A stretch of 10,152 bases of DNA from an uncultured Clostridia bacterium (GCA_934255435.1 CAKQNZ010000065.1:1-10152); one strand, 5' to 3'. Numbered from the stretch's first letter, positions 1 to 6,580 are shown. The notes: a model not told the origin generated them from the sequence alone. Made by a program: numbers and translations.

Positions 1-384
1 GAAATCATCTGCTCAGGCGGAAGAGGTCTCGGCGATGCTTCAGGTTTCGAACTGATAAAAGAGTTTGCTGATAAAGTAGGCGGAGTTGTAGGTTCATCAA
101 GAGCAGCTGTTGATGCTGGATGGATCGATCACTCACATCAGGTTGGACAGACTGGTACTACAGTAAAACCTAAAATCTACTTCGCATGCGGTATCTCAGG
201 AGCTATCCAGCACCTGGCTGGAATGCAGACTTCAGACATCATCGTTGCTATCAACAAAGATGCTGATGCACCTATCTTCGAAGTTGCTGACTTCGGTATC
301 GTAGGTGACCTTTACAAGGTTATTCCTGAAATCATCGCTGAGTGGGACAATGCTGAAGCACTCTTCGACGAAGCAACAAAATAA
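1..384 (+). CDS. etfA: Electron transfer flavoprotein alpha subunit, C-terminal part (5' end outside window)
   Basis: The window opens inside this gene; the last 127 residues are present and end at a TAA. EtfA pairs with EtfB and binds FAD, passing electrons between acyl-CoA dehydrogenases (often as bifurcating Etf/Bcd complexes in anaerobes) and other cytoplasmic carriers. The visible part is the FAD-binding domain II. It shows GGRGLGD (residues 6-12), the [10 protein letters not shown] segment (32-41), [11 protein letters not shown] (47-57), the family signature from [13 protein letters not shown] (59-71) to IVAIN (81-85), and ADFGIVGDL (96-104). Nothing looks broken. Ile codons are almost all ATC (13 of 15), unlike the ATA-rich genes later in the window, which fits high expression. 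The operon it closes, presumably etfB-etfA, lies upstream and cannot be seen. An intrinsic terminator follows 26 bases after the stop. Confidence 0.97.
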   Translation, partial: EIICSGGRGLGDASGFELIKEFADKVGGVVGSSRAAVDAGWIDHSHQVGQTGTTVKPKIYFACGISGAIQHLAGMQTSDIIVAINKDADAPIFEVADFGIVGDLYKVIPEIIAEWDNAEALFDEATK

Positions 385-410
385 GTATTTACATATTGTA
401 AATGATATTA

Positions 411-436
411 AAAGAGCCTCTTTCGAGGCTCTTTTT
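411..436 (+). terminator. Intrinsic terminator of etfA, possibly bidirectional
   Basis: A perfect 10-bp stem (AAAGAGCCTC at 411-420, GAGGCTCTTT at 425-434) encloses a TTTC tetraloop and runs into five Ts at 432-436. This is a textbook rho-independent terminator placed just after etfA. On the minus strand the same hairpin ends in TTTT (bases 413-410), so it could also stop transcription coming through from maf. Confidence 0.93.
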
Positions 437-639
437 GGTTGTATAATAAGAAATTTCGCTATTCGATGCAGGGAAGGTTTTTTAGCTTACAAAGTTACTG
501 GCATATCGGCATTAAAAGATCAGTTGTAGCAGGGCATATCAGTGGTCTTGAGCAGTCACTTATGATAACACAATATCCGGTCCTTGTCTGGCATCATGAT
601 CTGATCAGGTTTCCGAAGATCATTCATGCAGCCACAGGA
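437..639. other. Intergenic stretch between etfA terminator and maf, no gene assigned
   Basis: About 200 bases lie between the etfA terminator and the 3' end of maf. I see no tRNA, rRNA, SRP RNA or tmRNA signature. On the minus strand the maf frame continues past its TGA and meets three more stops (TGA, TGA, TAA) by about base 490. The only ORF there is a 23-codon ATG-to-TGA (627-556), which has no Shine-Dalgarno sequence. The plus strand is open in one frame only because it mirrors maf. A TATAAT at 442-447 has no partner -35. It may be maf 3' untranslated region or decayed sequence. Confidence 0.5.
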
Positions 640-1224
640 TCAACCTTTATACAATTCTTTCAGGCGGTCATGTATCTGTTTACAGGGAAAACCTACGACA
701 TTATCATAGTCGCCGTCTATATGATCTACATATTTGCCAAAAGTGCCTTGTATCGCATACCCGCCAGCTTTATCGTATGGTTCGGGGGTATTTACATATT
801 CGATAAGTTCTTTCTCACTGAAATCTTTGAAGAAAACCTCGGTAACAGAACAGAAACACTCCTTTGTATTATTTTCGGAATCTATCATACAAACGCCTGT
901 GATCACTTTGTGAGAGGAGTTGCGCAGCTTTATCAGTGTATTGAAAGCTTCATTCATGTCAGCTGGCTTGCCTATTATCCTGCTGTCGTAAACGACGACT
1001 GTGTCTGCAGCGATAATGAGCAGACCTTCATTGCTGCTGTTATTTTCTTTACTGTTTATGAATGAGGCTTTTTTGAATGCCAGATACATAGTGGCTGCTT
1101 CCGGAGACATCTGTATCGGAAGTGTTTCATCGATATCTGCAGGTCTGATCAATGGTTCATATCCGTTTTTTCTCATCATCTCGATCCGTCTTGGCGACGA
1201 AGAGGCTAAAACAATTTTTTTCAT
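640..1224 (-). CDS. maf: Maf-family nucleoside triphosphate pyrophosphatase
   Basis: A 194-residue protein, the usual size for the Maf/YhdE family. These cytoplasmic enzymes hydrolyse non-canonical or excess nucleotides (dTTP, UTP or modified pyrimidines in the YhdE branch) to the monophosphate plus pyrophosphate, and some members affect septation. Visible motifs are the N-terminal ASSSPRR (7-13), which binds phosphate, AADTVV (72-77) with the likely catalytic Asp74, GKP (85-87), HKVITGV (105-111), KAGGYAIQG (152-160) and GDYDNVVGFP (171-180). The DNVVG-P ending resembles the dTTP/UTP branch more than the m7GTP (YceF) branch, but this is inference. The ATG at 1224 fits the family's MKKIVLASSSPRR start. 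No good Shine-Dalgarno is visible upstream, so translation may be weak or the message nearly leaderless. It is divergent from spoVAC and convergent with etfA. Confidence 0.95.
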   Translation of the reverse strand: MKKIVLASSSPRRIEMMRKNGYEPLIRPADIDETLPIQMSPEAATMYLAFKKASFINSKENNSSNEGLLIIAADTVVVYDSRIIGKPADMNEAFNTLIKLRNSSHKVITGVCMIDSENNTKECFCSVTEVFFKDFSEKELIEYVNTPEPYDKAGGYAIQGTFGKYVDHIDGDYDNVVGFPCKQIHDRLKELYKG

Positions 1225-1236
1225 GATATTATTATG

Positions 1237-1266
1237 CCATATCCGGCAATAATAAGCTATATATTA
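1237..1266 (+). promoter_or_regulatory. Weak candidate forespore (sigma-G-like) promoter for the spoVA operon
   Basis: spoVA operons are transcribed by forespore sigma-G in studied spore formers (-35 near GYATA, -10 near CATWMTA). In the maf/spoVAC gap, CCATA at 1237-1241 and TATATTA at 1260-1266 are 18 bases apart and each match partially (4 of 5 and 5 of 7). The implied transcript would start about 34 bases before the TTG. The region is AT-rich, so chance matches are likely; this is only a candidate. Confidence 0.25.
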
Positions 1267-1285
1267 AAAAATTTATTTACAGACA

Positions 1286-1300
1286 GAAGGAAGCGGGGGA
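1286..1300 (+). promoter_or_regulatory. Ribosome binding site that selects the spoVAC TTG start
   Basis: A purine-only run interrupted by one C contains AAGGAAG (1287-1293) and GGGGGA (1295-1300), ending 5-6 bases before the TTG at 1306. The upstream in-frame ATG at 1234 has no such site and would overlap the probable promoter. spoVAE carries a similar GGGGGA-type site. Confidence 0.6.
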
Positions 1301-1305
1301 TTCTA

Positions 1306-1782
1306 TTGAAGGATAAAGAGACGAGAAATGAGGATGTGAGCAAGAAAAAGGTTGCAAAAGCCTATGGTAAATATGCAGAACAGTTCACTCCAAAGCCGAA
1401 ATACTTTTTAAACTCACTGAAATCCATGGTGATCGGAGGTGCGATATGTGTCCTGTCCTTGTGGATCGAGAACAGATTTATTTATGCCTGTGGGATGTCA
1501 GAGAAGGAAGCTGCAACATATACCGTAATGATTCTTGTAATGTCGGCACAGCTTGTTACGGGGCTGGGCTGGTTCGATACTATCGGAAAGTTTGCCGGTG
1601 CCGGCGTTATCGTTCCAATAACTGGATTCGCCAATTCAATGGTGGCACCAGCCATAGAGTATAAAAAAGAGGGGATAGTACTTGGAGTCGGTGCAAAACT
1701 GTTTTCTCTGGCGGGGCCTGTGCTGGTATGCGGTATAACTGTATCAGCCCTGATAGGTATAGTTTACTGGCTTATTTACTGA
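1306..1782 (+). CDS. spoVAC: Stage V sporulation protein AC, DPA channel membrane subunit
   Basis: With the TTG start at 1306 the product is 158 residues, close to the roughly 150 typical of SpoVAC. It is a small membrane protein of the SpoVAC/SpoVAEB family. It sits in the forespore (later spore) inner membrane and is needed for dipicolinic acid uptake during sporulation and release at germination; B. subtilis SpoVAC behaves as a mechanosensitive channel. A Lys-rich cytoplasmic N-terminus leads into the conserved FTPKPKYFLN (27-36). Hydrophobic segments follow at about 40-55 (VIGGAICVLSLW), 69-90, 98-115 (GAGVIVPITGFANSM, a family hallmark) and 136-158. The longer reading from ATG 1234 adds 24 residues unlike the family and lacks a ribosome site. 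It is the first gene of a three-gene operon, followed 13 bases later by spoVAD. Confidence 0.92.
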   Translation: MKDKETRNEDVSKKKVAKAYGKYAEQFTPKPKYFLNSLKSMVIGGAICVLSLWIENRFIYACGMSEKEAATYTVMILVMSAQLVTGLGWFDTIGKFAGAGVIVPITGFANSMVAPAIEYKKEGIVLGVGAKLFSLAGPVLVCGITVSALIGIVYWLIY

Positions 1783-1795
1783 TAAGGAGGAATCT

Positions 1796-2854
1796 ATGGG
1801 AAAGAGAAAACAGACTGTTTTTTTCAGGAACAGACCATATATCATAAGTACATGTGCGGCAGCAGGAAAAAAAGAAAGTGAAGGTCCGATGGCGCCATGG
1901 TTTGATATATGTCTGGATGATGATACTTACGGCGAATCTACATGGGAAAAATCAGAAAGTAAAATGCTCAAAACTGTTATGACCGAGTCTATAAGGAGGG
2001 GTGGTCTCAGTAATGATGACGTAGGTGCCATGCTCAGTGGGGATCTCCTCAACCAGCTCATGTCATCGTCCTTTATGGCAAGAGATATGCACATACCTTT
2101 TCTCGGTATGTACGGAGCCTGTTCTACGATGACGGAGTCACTTATCATGGGTGCAGTGCTCACTGATGGAAAGTACAGTGATAATGTCGTTATTGGTGCT
2201 TCAAGCCATTACTGCACTGCTGAGAGACAGTTCAGGATGCCGCTGGAACATGGAAACCAGCGACCTCCTTCAGCACAGTGGACTGCAACGGCAGCAGGTG
2301 CTATGCTGCTTGCCGGAAAGAAATCAGGAGACAGGATGGAAACTGACTGTAAAGGAAAGGTCAGCATTCTGAGGAATGTACGTGTCGAATCCGGGACTGT
2401 AGGCAAAATAATAGATGCTGGTGTGAAAGATGCGAATCAGATGGGCAGCGCAATGGCACCTGCGGCAGTGGACACAATACTTAATCACCTGCAGGACACA
2501 GGAAGGCAGCTCGACTATTATGACGCAGTCTTTACAGGTGATCTTGGGTTCATAGGCAAGGATATCGTAAAAGATCTGCTGTCAGATGCAGGAGTACCGG
2601 AAAAACAGATCGAAAATGTATACGATGACTGCGGTTGTATGATATATGAACCGAGACAGGATGTGCACAGCGGCGGCAGTGGATGTGGCTGTTCAGCATC
2701 GATCTTTGCAGGATATGTATACAGAAAAATGAGAAGAGGCAATATATCACGTGCACTGATAATATCAACAGGTGCACTGCTTTCGACTATAAGTCCGTTC
2801 CAGGGCGAGTCAATACCGGGTATAGCACATGCTGTATCGCTGGAAATCGAATGA
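1796..2854 (+). CDS. spoVAD: Stage V sporulation protein AD, DPA-binding thiolase-fold protein
   Basis: A 352-residue protein (B. subtilis SpoVAD is about 338) with a thiolase / ketoacyl-synthase fold. SpoVAD is soluble but associates with the spore inner membrane, binds dipicolinic acid directly, and works with the SpoVAC and SpoVAE membrane proteins to load Ca-DPA into the forespore. Visible marks are the N-terminal FRNRPYIISTCAAAGKKE (10-27), GPMAPWFD (30-37), the YGACSTMTE segment (106-114) with Cys109 where thiolases carry the nucleophile, SSHYCTAERQFR (136-147), MAPAA (220-224), DDCGCMIY (277-284) and the family-typical HSGGSGCGCSAS (291-302). The start is firm: AAGGAGG at 1784-1790 sits five bases before the ATG. 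It lies between spoVAC and spoVAE with gaps of 13 and 15 bases, so the three are almost surely cotranscribed. Confidence 0.96.
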   Translation: MGKRKQTVFFRNRPYIISTCAAAGKKESEGPMAPWFDICLDDDTYGESTWEKSESKMLKTVMTESIRRGGLSNDDVGAMLSGDLLNQLMSSSFMARDMHIPFLGMYGACSTMTESLIMGAVLTDGKYSDNVVIGASSHYCTAERQFRMPLEHGNQRPPSAQWTATAAGAMLLAGKKSGDRMETDCKGKVSILRNVRVESGTVGKIIDAGVKDANQMGSAMAPAAVDTILNHLQDTGRQLDYYDAVFTGDLGFIGKDIVKDLLSDAGVPEKQIENVYDDCGCMIYEPRQDVHSGGSGCGCSASIFAGYVYRKMRRGNISRALIISTGALLSTISPFQGESIPGIAHAVSLEIE

Positions 2855-2869
2855 CGGGGGAAAGAAAAT

Positions 2870-3223
2870 ATGGAATATATATATGCGTTTCTGATCGGAG
2901 GTGCTATATGTGTGATCGGACAGCTGTTGATGGACTGTACCAGGCTTACGGCACCGAGAGTCCTTGTTGTCCTTGTTACGGCGGGAGCTTTGTTTCAGGC
3001 CTTTGGTCTATATCAGCCTCTTGTGGACGTTGCGGCCACAGGTGCCAGAGTACCACTTCCGGGGTTTGGATACAATCTTGCAAAAGGTGCTATGGAAGGT
3101 GCAAAAGATGGTTTGCTGGAAGCTGTGACCGGAGGTGTAAAAGCTGCGGCAGGAGGTATAACTGCAGCCATCGGATGGGGATATATCATAGCGGTTATTT
3201 TCAGTCCGAAATCTGTGAGATAG
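2870..3223 (+). CDS. spoVAE: Stage V sporulation protein AE (SpoVAEb type), DPA channel membrane subunit
   Basis: A 117-residue membrane protein, the usual length for SpoVAEb, and paralogous to SpoVAC. It is part of the inner-membrane complex that takes up dipicolinic acid in the forespore and releases it at germination. Hydrophobic segments lie at about 3-22 (YAFLIGGAICVIGQLL), 30-52 (VLVVLVTAGALFQAFGLY) and 94-111. Between them is the conserved GARVPLPGFGYNLAKGAMEG (58-77), which parallels GAGVIVPITGFANSM in SpoVAC. A GGGGGAAAG site at 2856-2864 precedes the ATG. It ends the operon; no strong plus-strand terminator is evident in the 183 bases before the PBP gene, although the minus-strand hairpin at 3323-3372 might slow transcription in this direction too. 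The compact C-D-E set is the form common in Clostridia; bacilli carry longer spoVA operons. Confidence 0.95.
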   Translation: MEYIYAFLIGGAICVIGQLLMDCTRLTAPRVLVVLVTAGALFQAFGLYQPLVDVAATGARVPLPGFGYNLAKGAMEGAKDGLLEAVTGGVKAAAGGITAAIGWGYIIAVIFSPKSVR

Positions 3224-3315
3224 ATTCTCGGCATGAATTGATTTTATCCTGGAAAATAAAAGTTGTATAAGGCTTGTTGATCAAGTGGTTTAAGGGGCAG
3301 GTTCGATATCTCAAC

Positions 3316-3372
3316 AATAAAAATACCGGTCAGCGGTTTCAGATCTCAGATCTGTATTTTCGTGACCGGTAT
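3316..3372 (-). terminator. Intrinsic terminator of the PBP gene, with nested palindromes in the loop
   Basis: ATACCGGTCA (3323-3332) and TGACCGGTAT (3363-3372) form a perfect 10-bp stem around a 30-base loop. Read on the minus strand, the stem runs into TTTTTATTG, giving a U-tract and assigning the terminator to the penicillin-binding protein gene that ends at 3407. Inside the loop, CAGATCT (3340-3346) and AGATCTG (3348-3354) form a second self-complementary element. On the plus strand no T-run follows the stem. Confidence 0.8.
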
Positions 3373-3406
3373 GACTGCTGGATCATCTTATGGATGATAT
3401 CAGAGT

Positions 3407-6400
3407 TTATTCATTAGGTTCTTCAGGTTTATGGGATGGTGCGGTAGGAGCCTGAGTAGTAGGAGCCTGGGTGGTAGGAGCCTGGGTGGTAGGAGCCTGA
3501 GTGGTAGGAGCTTTTGTAACAGGGGATTTTGTAGTACCGCCATCACCGTTATTGTAACCTGAGTAGTTTCTGTTTGTATATGTCCTCGAATATGTTCCAT
3601 CGGTGTAATATTCCCCACCTATTGAAACTACATTGCTCGGACGTTCAAAGAATGATTCGGACGGAAGGTCGGCACATACACGTTTCATTACTGCAGACCA
3701 GAATGCAGCTGTAGTACCGCTGCTGGAACTCAGTTCTATGTTGACATCTGTTCCCATCCAGAGTGCAGCTGAATACTGTGGAGTGAATCCGCAGAACCAT
3801 ATATCGAAGTTATCGTTGGTAGTACCTGTTTTACCGCCCACAGGCTGTACTCCGATAGCTGCGCTCTTAGCGATACCGTTTGTTACTACAGTACGCAGTA
3901 TATCAGTCATGATCCATGCTACACCTTCATCATATACCTTCGTTTCTTCAGGCTTTTTCTCAAGAAGAACATCGCCATTAAAGTCGACTACCTTTGTATA
4001 TGAGATAGGTGTCTTGTATGTACCTCCGCTCGGGAATGTCGAATATGCAGCTGCCATTTCGAGAGGTGTAGCTCCGTATGTCAGACCTCCAAGAGCCAGT
4101 GCAGCAGGGTTCAGGTCATTGGCTGTGCCGTCCTCAACAAGAGTGCTGATGCCGTTTTTCTTCAGCATGGAAGCTGAATAGTCGGGACCTATCTTCAAGT
4201 ATGTCTTTACTGCACAGACATTGACTGACTGTTCTACAGCTGTTCTCAGTTTCATTTGACCTCTGTAGCCGGAATATGCGTTCTTAGGCCATGTCTTACC
4301 GTTGAACTGCATAGGTGCGTCATTTATGATGCTTCCTGCTGTGATGTAGCTGCCCCAGCTGCTTCCGTCGCTGTTGCTGAGATCCATTGATTTGCCGTCT
4401 TTTTCGTACTCGTACGACATCTGCAGAGCAGGCCCGTAAACGGCTATAGGCTTGATAGATGATCCTGGCTGGTTAGGTGTCGTAGCTCTGTTGTAGAGAT
4501 GTTTACCGGTAGTACCGCGGCCGCCTATCATAGCCTTGAGTTCACCTGTCTTGTTTTCGATTATTGTCATTGCGGCCTGAGGCTGCCTTGTTTTCTGTTT
4601 GAGCGAATAGTTGCTGCTTGATACCTTGTAGTCTTTGCCACTCTTCTTGAAGAAGTCTTTATAGTTCTCATCCTTGAAGAACGCTGCCGAAACAACAGCA
4701 TTGCCGTCGCTGTCAACTGATTTGTACTGCTGAGGTATCGAGAGGGCACCGCTTTCGATAGTATAGAAACCGGTATCGTTTCTTGTATACATACCTTTGA
4801 ATTCGATGCTGACATCGCTGGCACCGTTGACTTCAGTCTTGTATATATTGAGGCGTTTGCCCTTGTATATGGTCATATTGCCTTTGCTGTCGAAGCTGTA
4901 TTCACCATCTTTCAGTGTGAATCTGTCCTGGTCATCGAAATAGTATGACGATGATCTGAGCAGTGTATTGCCGTCTGTATTCAGCAGGTTGCCATCGCTG
5001 TCAGTACGAAGATATGCCAGACCTGAGAAATTGCTGTCCTTGGAGAATTCATCGTTGACGATATTCTGGATATCAGAATCCATGGTGGTGTATATCTTGA
5101 GCCCTTTGGTGTATATTCTGCGTTCAGCTTCCGAACGATCCATGCCGTATTCAGAGACGAGATCATTTGTCAGCTGATCGATGACATAGTCTGTAAAGTA
5201 TGACGATGTGCTGTCGTCTGATGAAACACCGACTTTGATGTGCTTTTTCAGATCATCATTGAGGGCTTCGTTCTTCTGGCTTTCTGTTATGAATCCGAAA
5301 GACGCCATGTTGTTGAGTACCAGTTCGCGTCTGTCCTTGGATATATCTCCATTATAGAAATATGTAGCTGATCCGGAAGTCGAGAGCTTAGGAAGTGATG
5401 AACCTGAGTTGCTGTAGTCTGCGTAAACAAGTGCATATGAGTCCGGTGCCTGAGGCAAAGCTGCAAGTGCAGCACATTCAAGAGTGTCAAGATCCTTGAC
5501 ATCTTTTGAGAAATACGCCTGGGATGCAGACTGGATACCATATGAGTTAAATCCGAGATATATCGTGTTCAGGTAGGCTTCCATTATCTGTTCTTTGGAA
5601 AGTTTCTTTTCGAGGATTATAGTGTAGTATGCTTCGGTTATTTTCCTGCTGAGTGTACGTTCACTCTTTTCTTCCGGCAGGAAAACATTACGGGCAAGCT
5701 GCTGAGTGACAGTACTTGTACCGCTGATGCCGCCGCCTGTGAGACCATCCTTTATAGCTCCGAGCATTCTTGTGAAATTGAATCCATGATGTTTCCAGAA
5801 CTTCTGGTCTTCAAGGGAAACAACAGCATTCACCATGTCTTCAGGTATGTCTTTATATTTGACTACAGTCCTGTTGCCACCGGTCATATAAAGGTTCTCG
5901 ATCTCCTTGCCGCTGCTGTCGTACATCACAGAACGCTGGTTCATCTGATCGTATATATTGTCTGTTTTTATGGACGGTGCAGTCATCAGAATGATACCTA
6001 CATAGATACCGACAGCCATGACAACTGCAAGGATAGCCATTATGATAACAGCTATAATAGTTCCTTTTCTGCTGGCAGGTGATTTGCGTCCGCCACCTGG
6101 GCCGGATGGGATCCTCCTGCTGTTTTTTATCTTTGTCTTCGTACCATCGACGAAATCAGACATTCGATGGTGTCCCTGATGATGTCCGCTGCTTTGGTGA
6201 GCAGATCTCTGTTCAGGTCGTTTTGCTGCTGCCTGACTGCTGCCTGCAGACTGACTTCTGTGCTGTGACGTGCTTCTCTGTTTCGTCGATCGCATTGCCC
6301 GGTTTCCTGAGGCATATGAAGATCCTGTATAATCCGGAGATCTCTGCTCGGTGTTCCCGCTCTTTTCTGGCGGGTTGTCAAACTGAGCAAAGAATGCATC

Positions 6401-6436
6401 CATATCATTCTTATGATTGTTGTTGTTGTTTGGCAA
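3407..6436 (-). CDS. Bifunctional class A penicillin-binding protein (glycosyltransferase/transpeptidase, PBP1A type)
   Basis: A 1009-residue enzyme that polymerises lipid II into glycan strands and cross-links the peptides on the outer face of the membrane. A cytoplasmic head rich in Ser, Gln, Arg and His (1-124) precedes one membrane helix (about 125-152). The GT51 domain (about 165-335) has the catalytic Glu209 in SLEDQKFWKHHG, then SGTSTVTQQLARN (238-250) and RKITEAYYTIILEKKLSKEQ (264-283). The transpeptidase domain carries Ser659-xx-Lys662 (PGSSIKP), Ser737-Val-Asn739 and Lys869-Thr-Gly, so both activities look intact. About 155 residues (465-620), rich in Asp, Gly and Lys, separate the domains, which is longer than usual. 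The tail ends in APTTQ repeats (976-1000). The start is TTG: AGGAGG lies eight bases upstream, while the later ATG (codon 12) lacks a site. The closest named relatives would be ponA/pbp1A; orthology is not certain, so no symbol is given. Confidence 0.96.
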   Translation of the reverse strand: MPNNNNNHKNDMDAFFAQFDNPPEKSGNTEQRSPDYTGSSYASGNRAMRSTKQRSTSQHRSQSAGSSQAAAKRPEQRSAHQSSGHHQGHHRMSDFVDGTKTKIKNSRRIPSGPGGGRKSPASRKGTIIAVIIMAILAVVMAVGIYVGIILMTAPSIKTDNIYDQMNQRSVMYDSSGKEIENLYMTGGNRTVVKYKDIPEDMVNAVVSLEDQKFWKHHGFNFTRMLGAIKDGLTGGGISGTSTVTQQLARNVFLPEEKSERTLSRKITEAYYTIILEKKLSKEQIMEAYLNTIYLGFNSYGIQSASQAYFSKDVKDLDTLECAALAALPQAPDSYALVYADYSNSGSSLPKLSTSGSATYFYNGDISKDRRELVLNNMASFGFITESQKNEALNDDLKKHIKVGVSSDDSTSSYFTDYVIDQLTNDLVSEYGMDRSEAERRIYTKGLKIYTTMDSDIQNIVNDEFSKDSNFSGLAYLRTDSDGNLLNTDGNTLLRSSSYYFDDQDRFTLKDGEYSFDSKGNMTIYKGKRLNIYKTEVNGASDVSIEFKGMYTRNDTGFYTIESGALSIPQQYKSVDSDGNAVVSAAFFKDENYKDFFKKSGKDYKVSSSNYSLKQKTRQPQAAMTIIENKTGELKAMIGGRGTTGKHLYNRATTPNQPGSSIKPIAVYGPALQMSYEYEKDGKSMDLSNSDGSSWGSYITAGSIINDAPMQFNGKTWPKNAYSGYRGQMKLRTAVEQSVNVCAVKTYLKIGPDYSASMLKKNGISTLVEDGTANDLNPAALALGGLTYGATPLEMAAAYSTFPSGGTYKTPISYTKVVDFNGDVLLEKKPEETKVYDEGVAWIMTDILRTVVTNGIAKSAAIGVQPVGGKTGTTNDNFDIWFCGFTPQYSAALWMGTDVNIELSSSSGTTAAFWSAVMKRVCADLPSESFFERPSNVVSIGGEYYTDGTYSRTYTNRNYSGYNNGDGGTTKSPVTKAPTTQAPTTQAPTTQAPTTQAPTAPSHKPEEPNE
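3444..3518 (-). repeat. Five-unit 15-bp tandem repeat encoding the PBP C-terminal APTTQ tail
   Basis: Units of GTAGGAGCCTGGGTG type run at 3444-3458, 3459-3473, 3474-3488, 3489-3503 and, more diverged, 3504-3518. The first four differ by only one or two bases each. On the minus strand each unit encodes one APTTQ-type pentapeptide near the C-terminus of the PBP. The 15-base period keeps the frame, so copy number can vary without breaking the gene. Confidence 0.93.
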
Positions 6437-6444
6437 AATCTCTT

Positions 6445-6450
6445 CCTCCT
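6445..6450 (-). promoter_or_regulatory. Shine-Dalgarno AGGAGG that fixes the PBP TTG start
   Basis: On the minus strand AGGAGG lies eight bases upstream of the TTG at 6436-6434. The next in-frame ATG is 33 bases further in and has only an AAC/AAT-rich Asn stretch before it, so the TTG is the better start. Confidence 0.85.
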
Positions 6451-6471
6451 GTTTTAATACAATTGTTATTA

Positions 6472-6500
6472 ATTATATCATATTACAAATTAAATGTAAA
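6472..6500 (-). promoter_or_regulatory. Sigma-A promoter of the PBP gene
   Basis: On the minus strand, TTTACA (6500-6495) is followed after exactly 17 bases by TATAAT (6477-6472). The spacer ends in TGA, giving an extended -10 (TGnTATAAT). This is near consensus for the vegetative sigma factor and places the transcript start about 30 bases before the TTG. Confidence 0.82.
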
Positions 6501-6551
6501 AAGAAGATACTGTAAAGATTGGCAGGGATAAAGAATGTTTTTTATAGAATA

Positions 6552-6580
6552 TTGACAAAATAAGGAAACAATGCTATTAT
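6552..6580 (+). promoter_or_regulatory. Sigma-A promoter of comEC
   Basis: A perfect TTGACA (6552-6557) is followed after 17 bases by TATTAT (6575-6580), with TGC just before the -10 (extended -10). The predicted transcript starts near 6587, about 35 bases before the comEC ATG. It is back to back with the PBP promoter, with about 50 bases between the two -35 boxes. Confidence 0.82.

Noticed and set aside
556..627. A 23-codon minus-strand ORF just after maf
   Set aside because: It lacks a Shine-Dalgarno sequence and is no longer than chance allows; kept only as part of the unassigned stretch.
439..1065. A 208-codon plus-strand ORF opposite maf
   Set aside because: It is the antisense of a clearly recognisable Maf protein for most of its length, has no Shine-Dalgarno, and its product resembles no family I know.
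1234..1305. Upstream ATG start for spoVAC adding 24 residues
   Set aside because: There is no ribosome site before it, the added residues do not resemble SpoVAC, and it would overlap the likely promoter. The TTG at 1306 has a purine-rich site and gives the usual length.
2627..2700. Cys clusters CGC in SpoVAD as a possible metal site
   Set aside because: The DCGC and SGCGCSA segments are typical of SpoVAD itself, so they are not an unusual addition.
2683..3270. A 195-codon plus-strand ORF, Cys-rich, overlapping spoVAD and spoVAE
   Set aside because: It is an off-frame reading of two well-supported spoVA genes; the Cys and Arg richness comes from TGT/TGC and AGA/AGG codons created by the frame shift.
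3444..3518. Short direct repeats that could suggest a CRISPR array
   Set aside because: The 15-bp units are contiguous with no spacers and encode an APTTQ peptide repeat in the PBP tail.
3633..4181. A 182-codon plus-strand ORF inside the PBP gene
   Set aside because: It lies antisense to the transpeptidase domain, which carries all three catalytic motifs in the minus frame.
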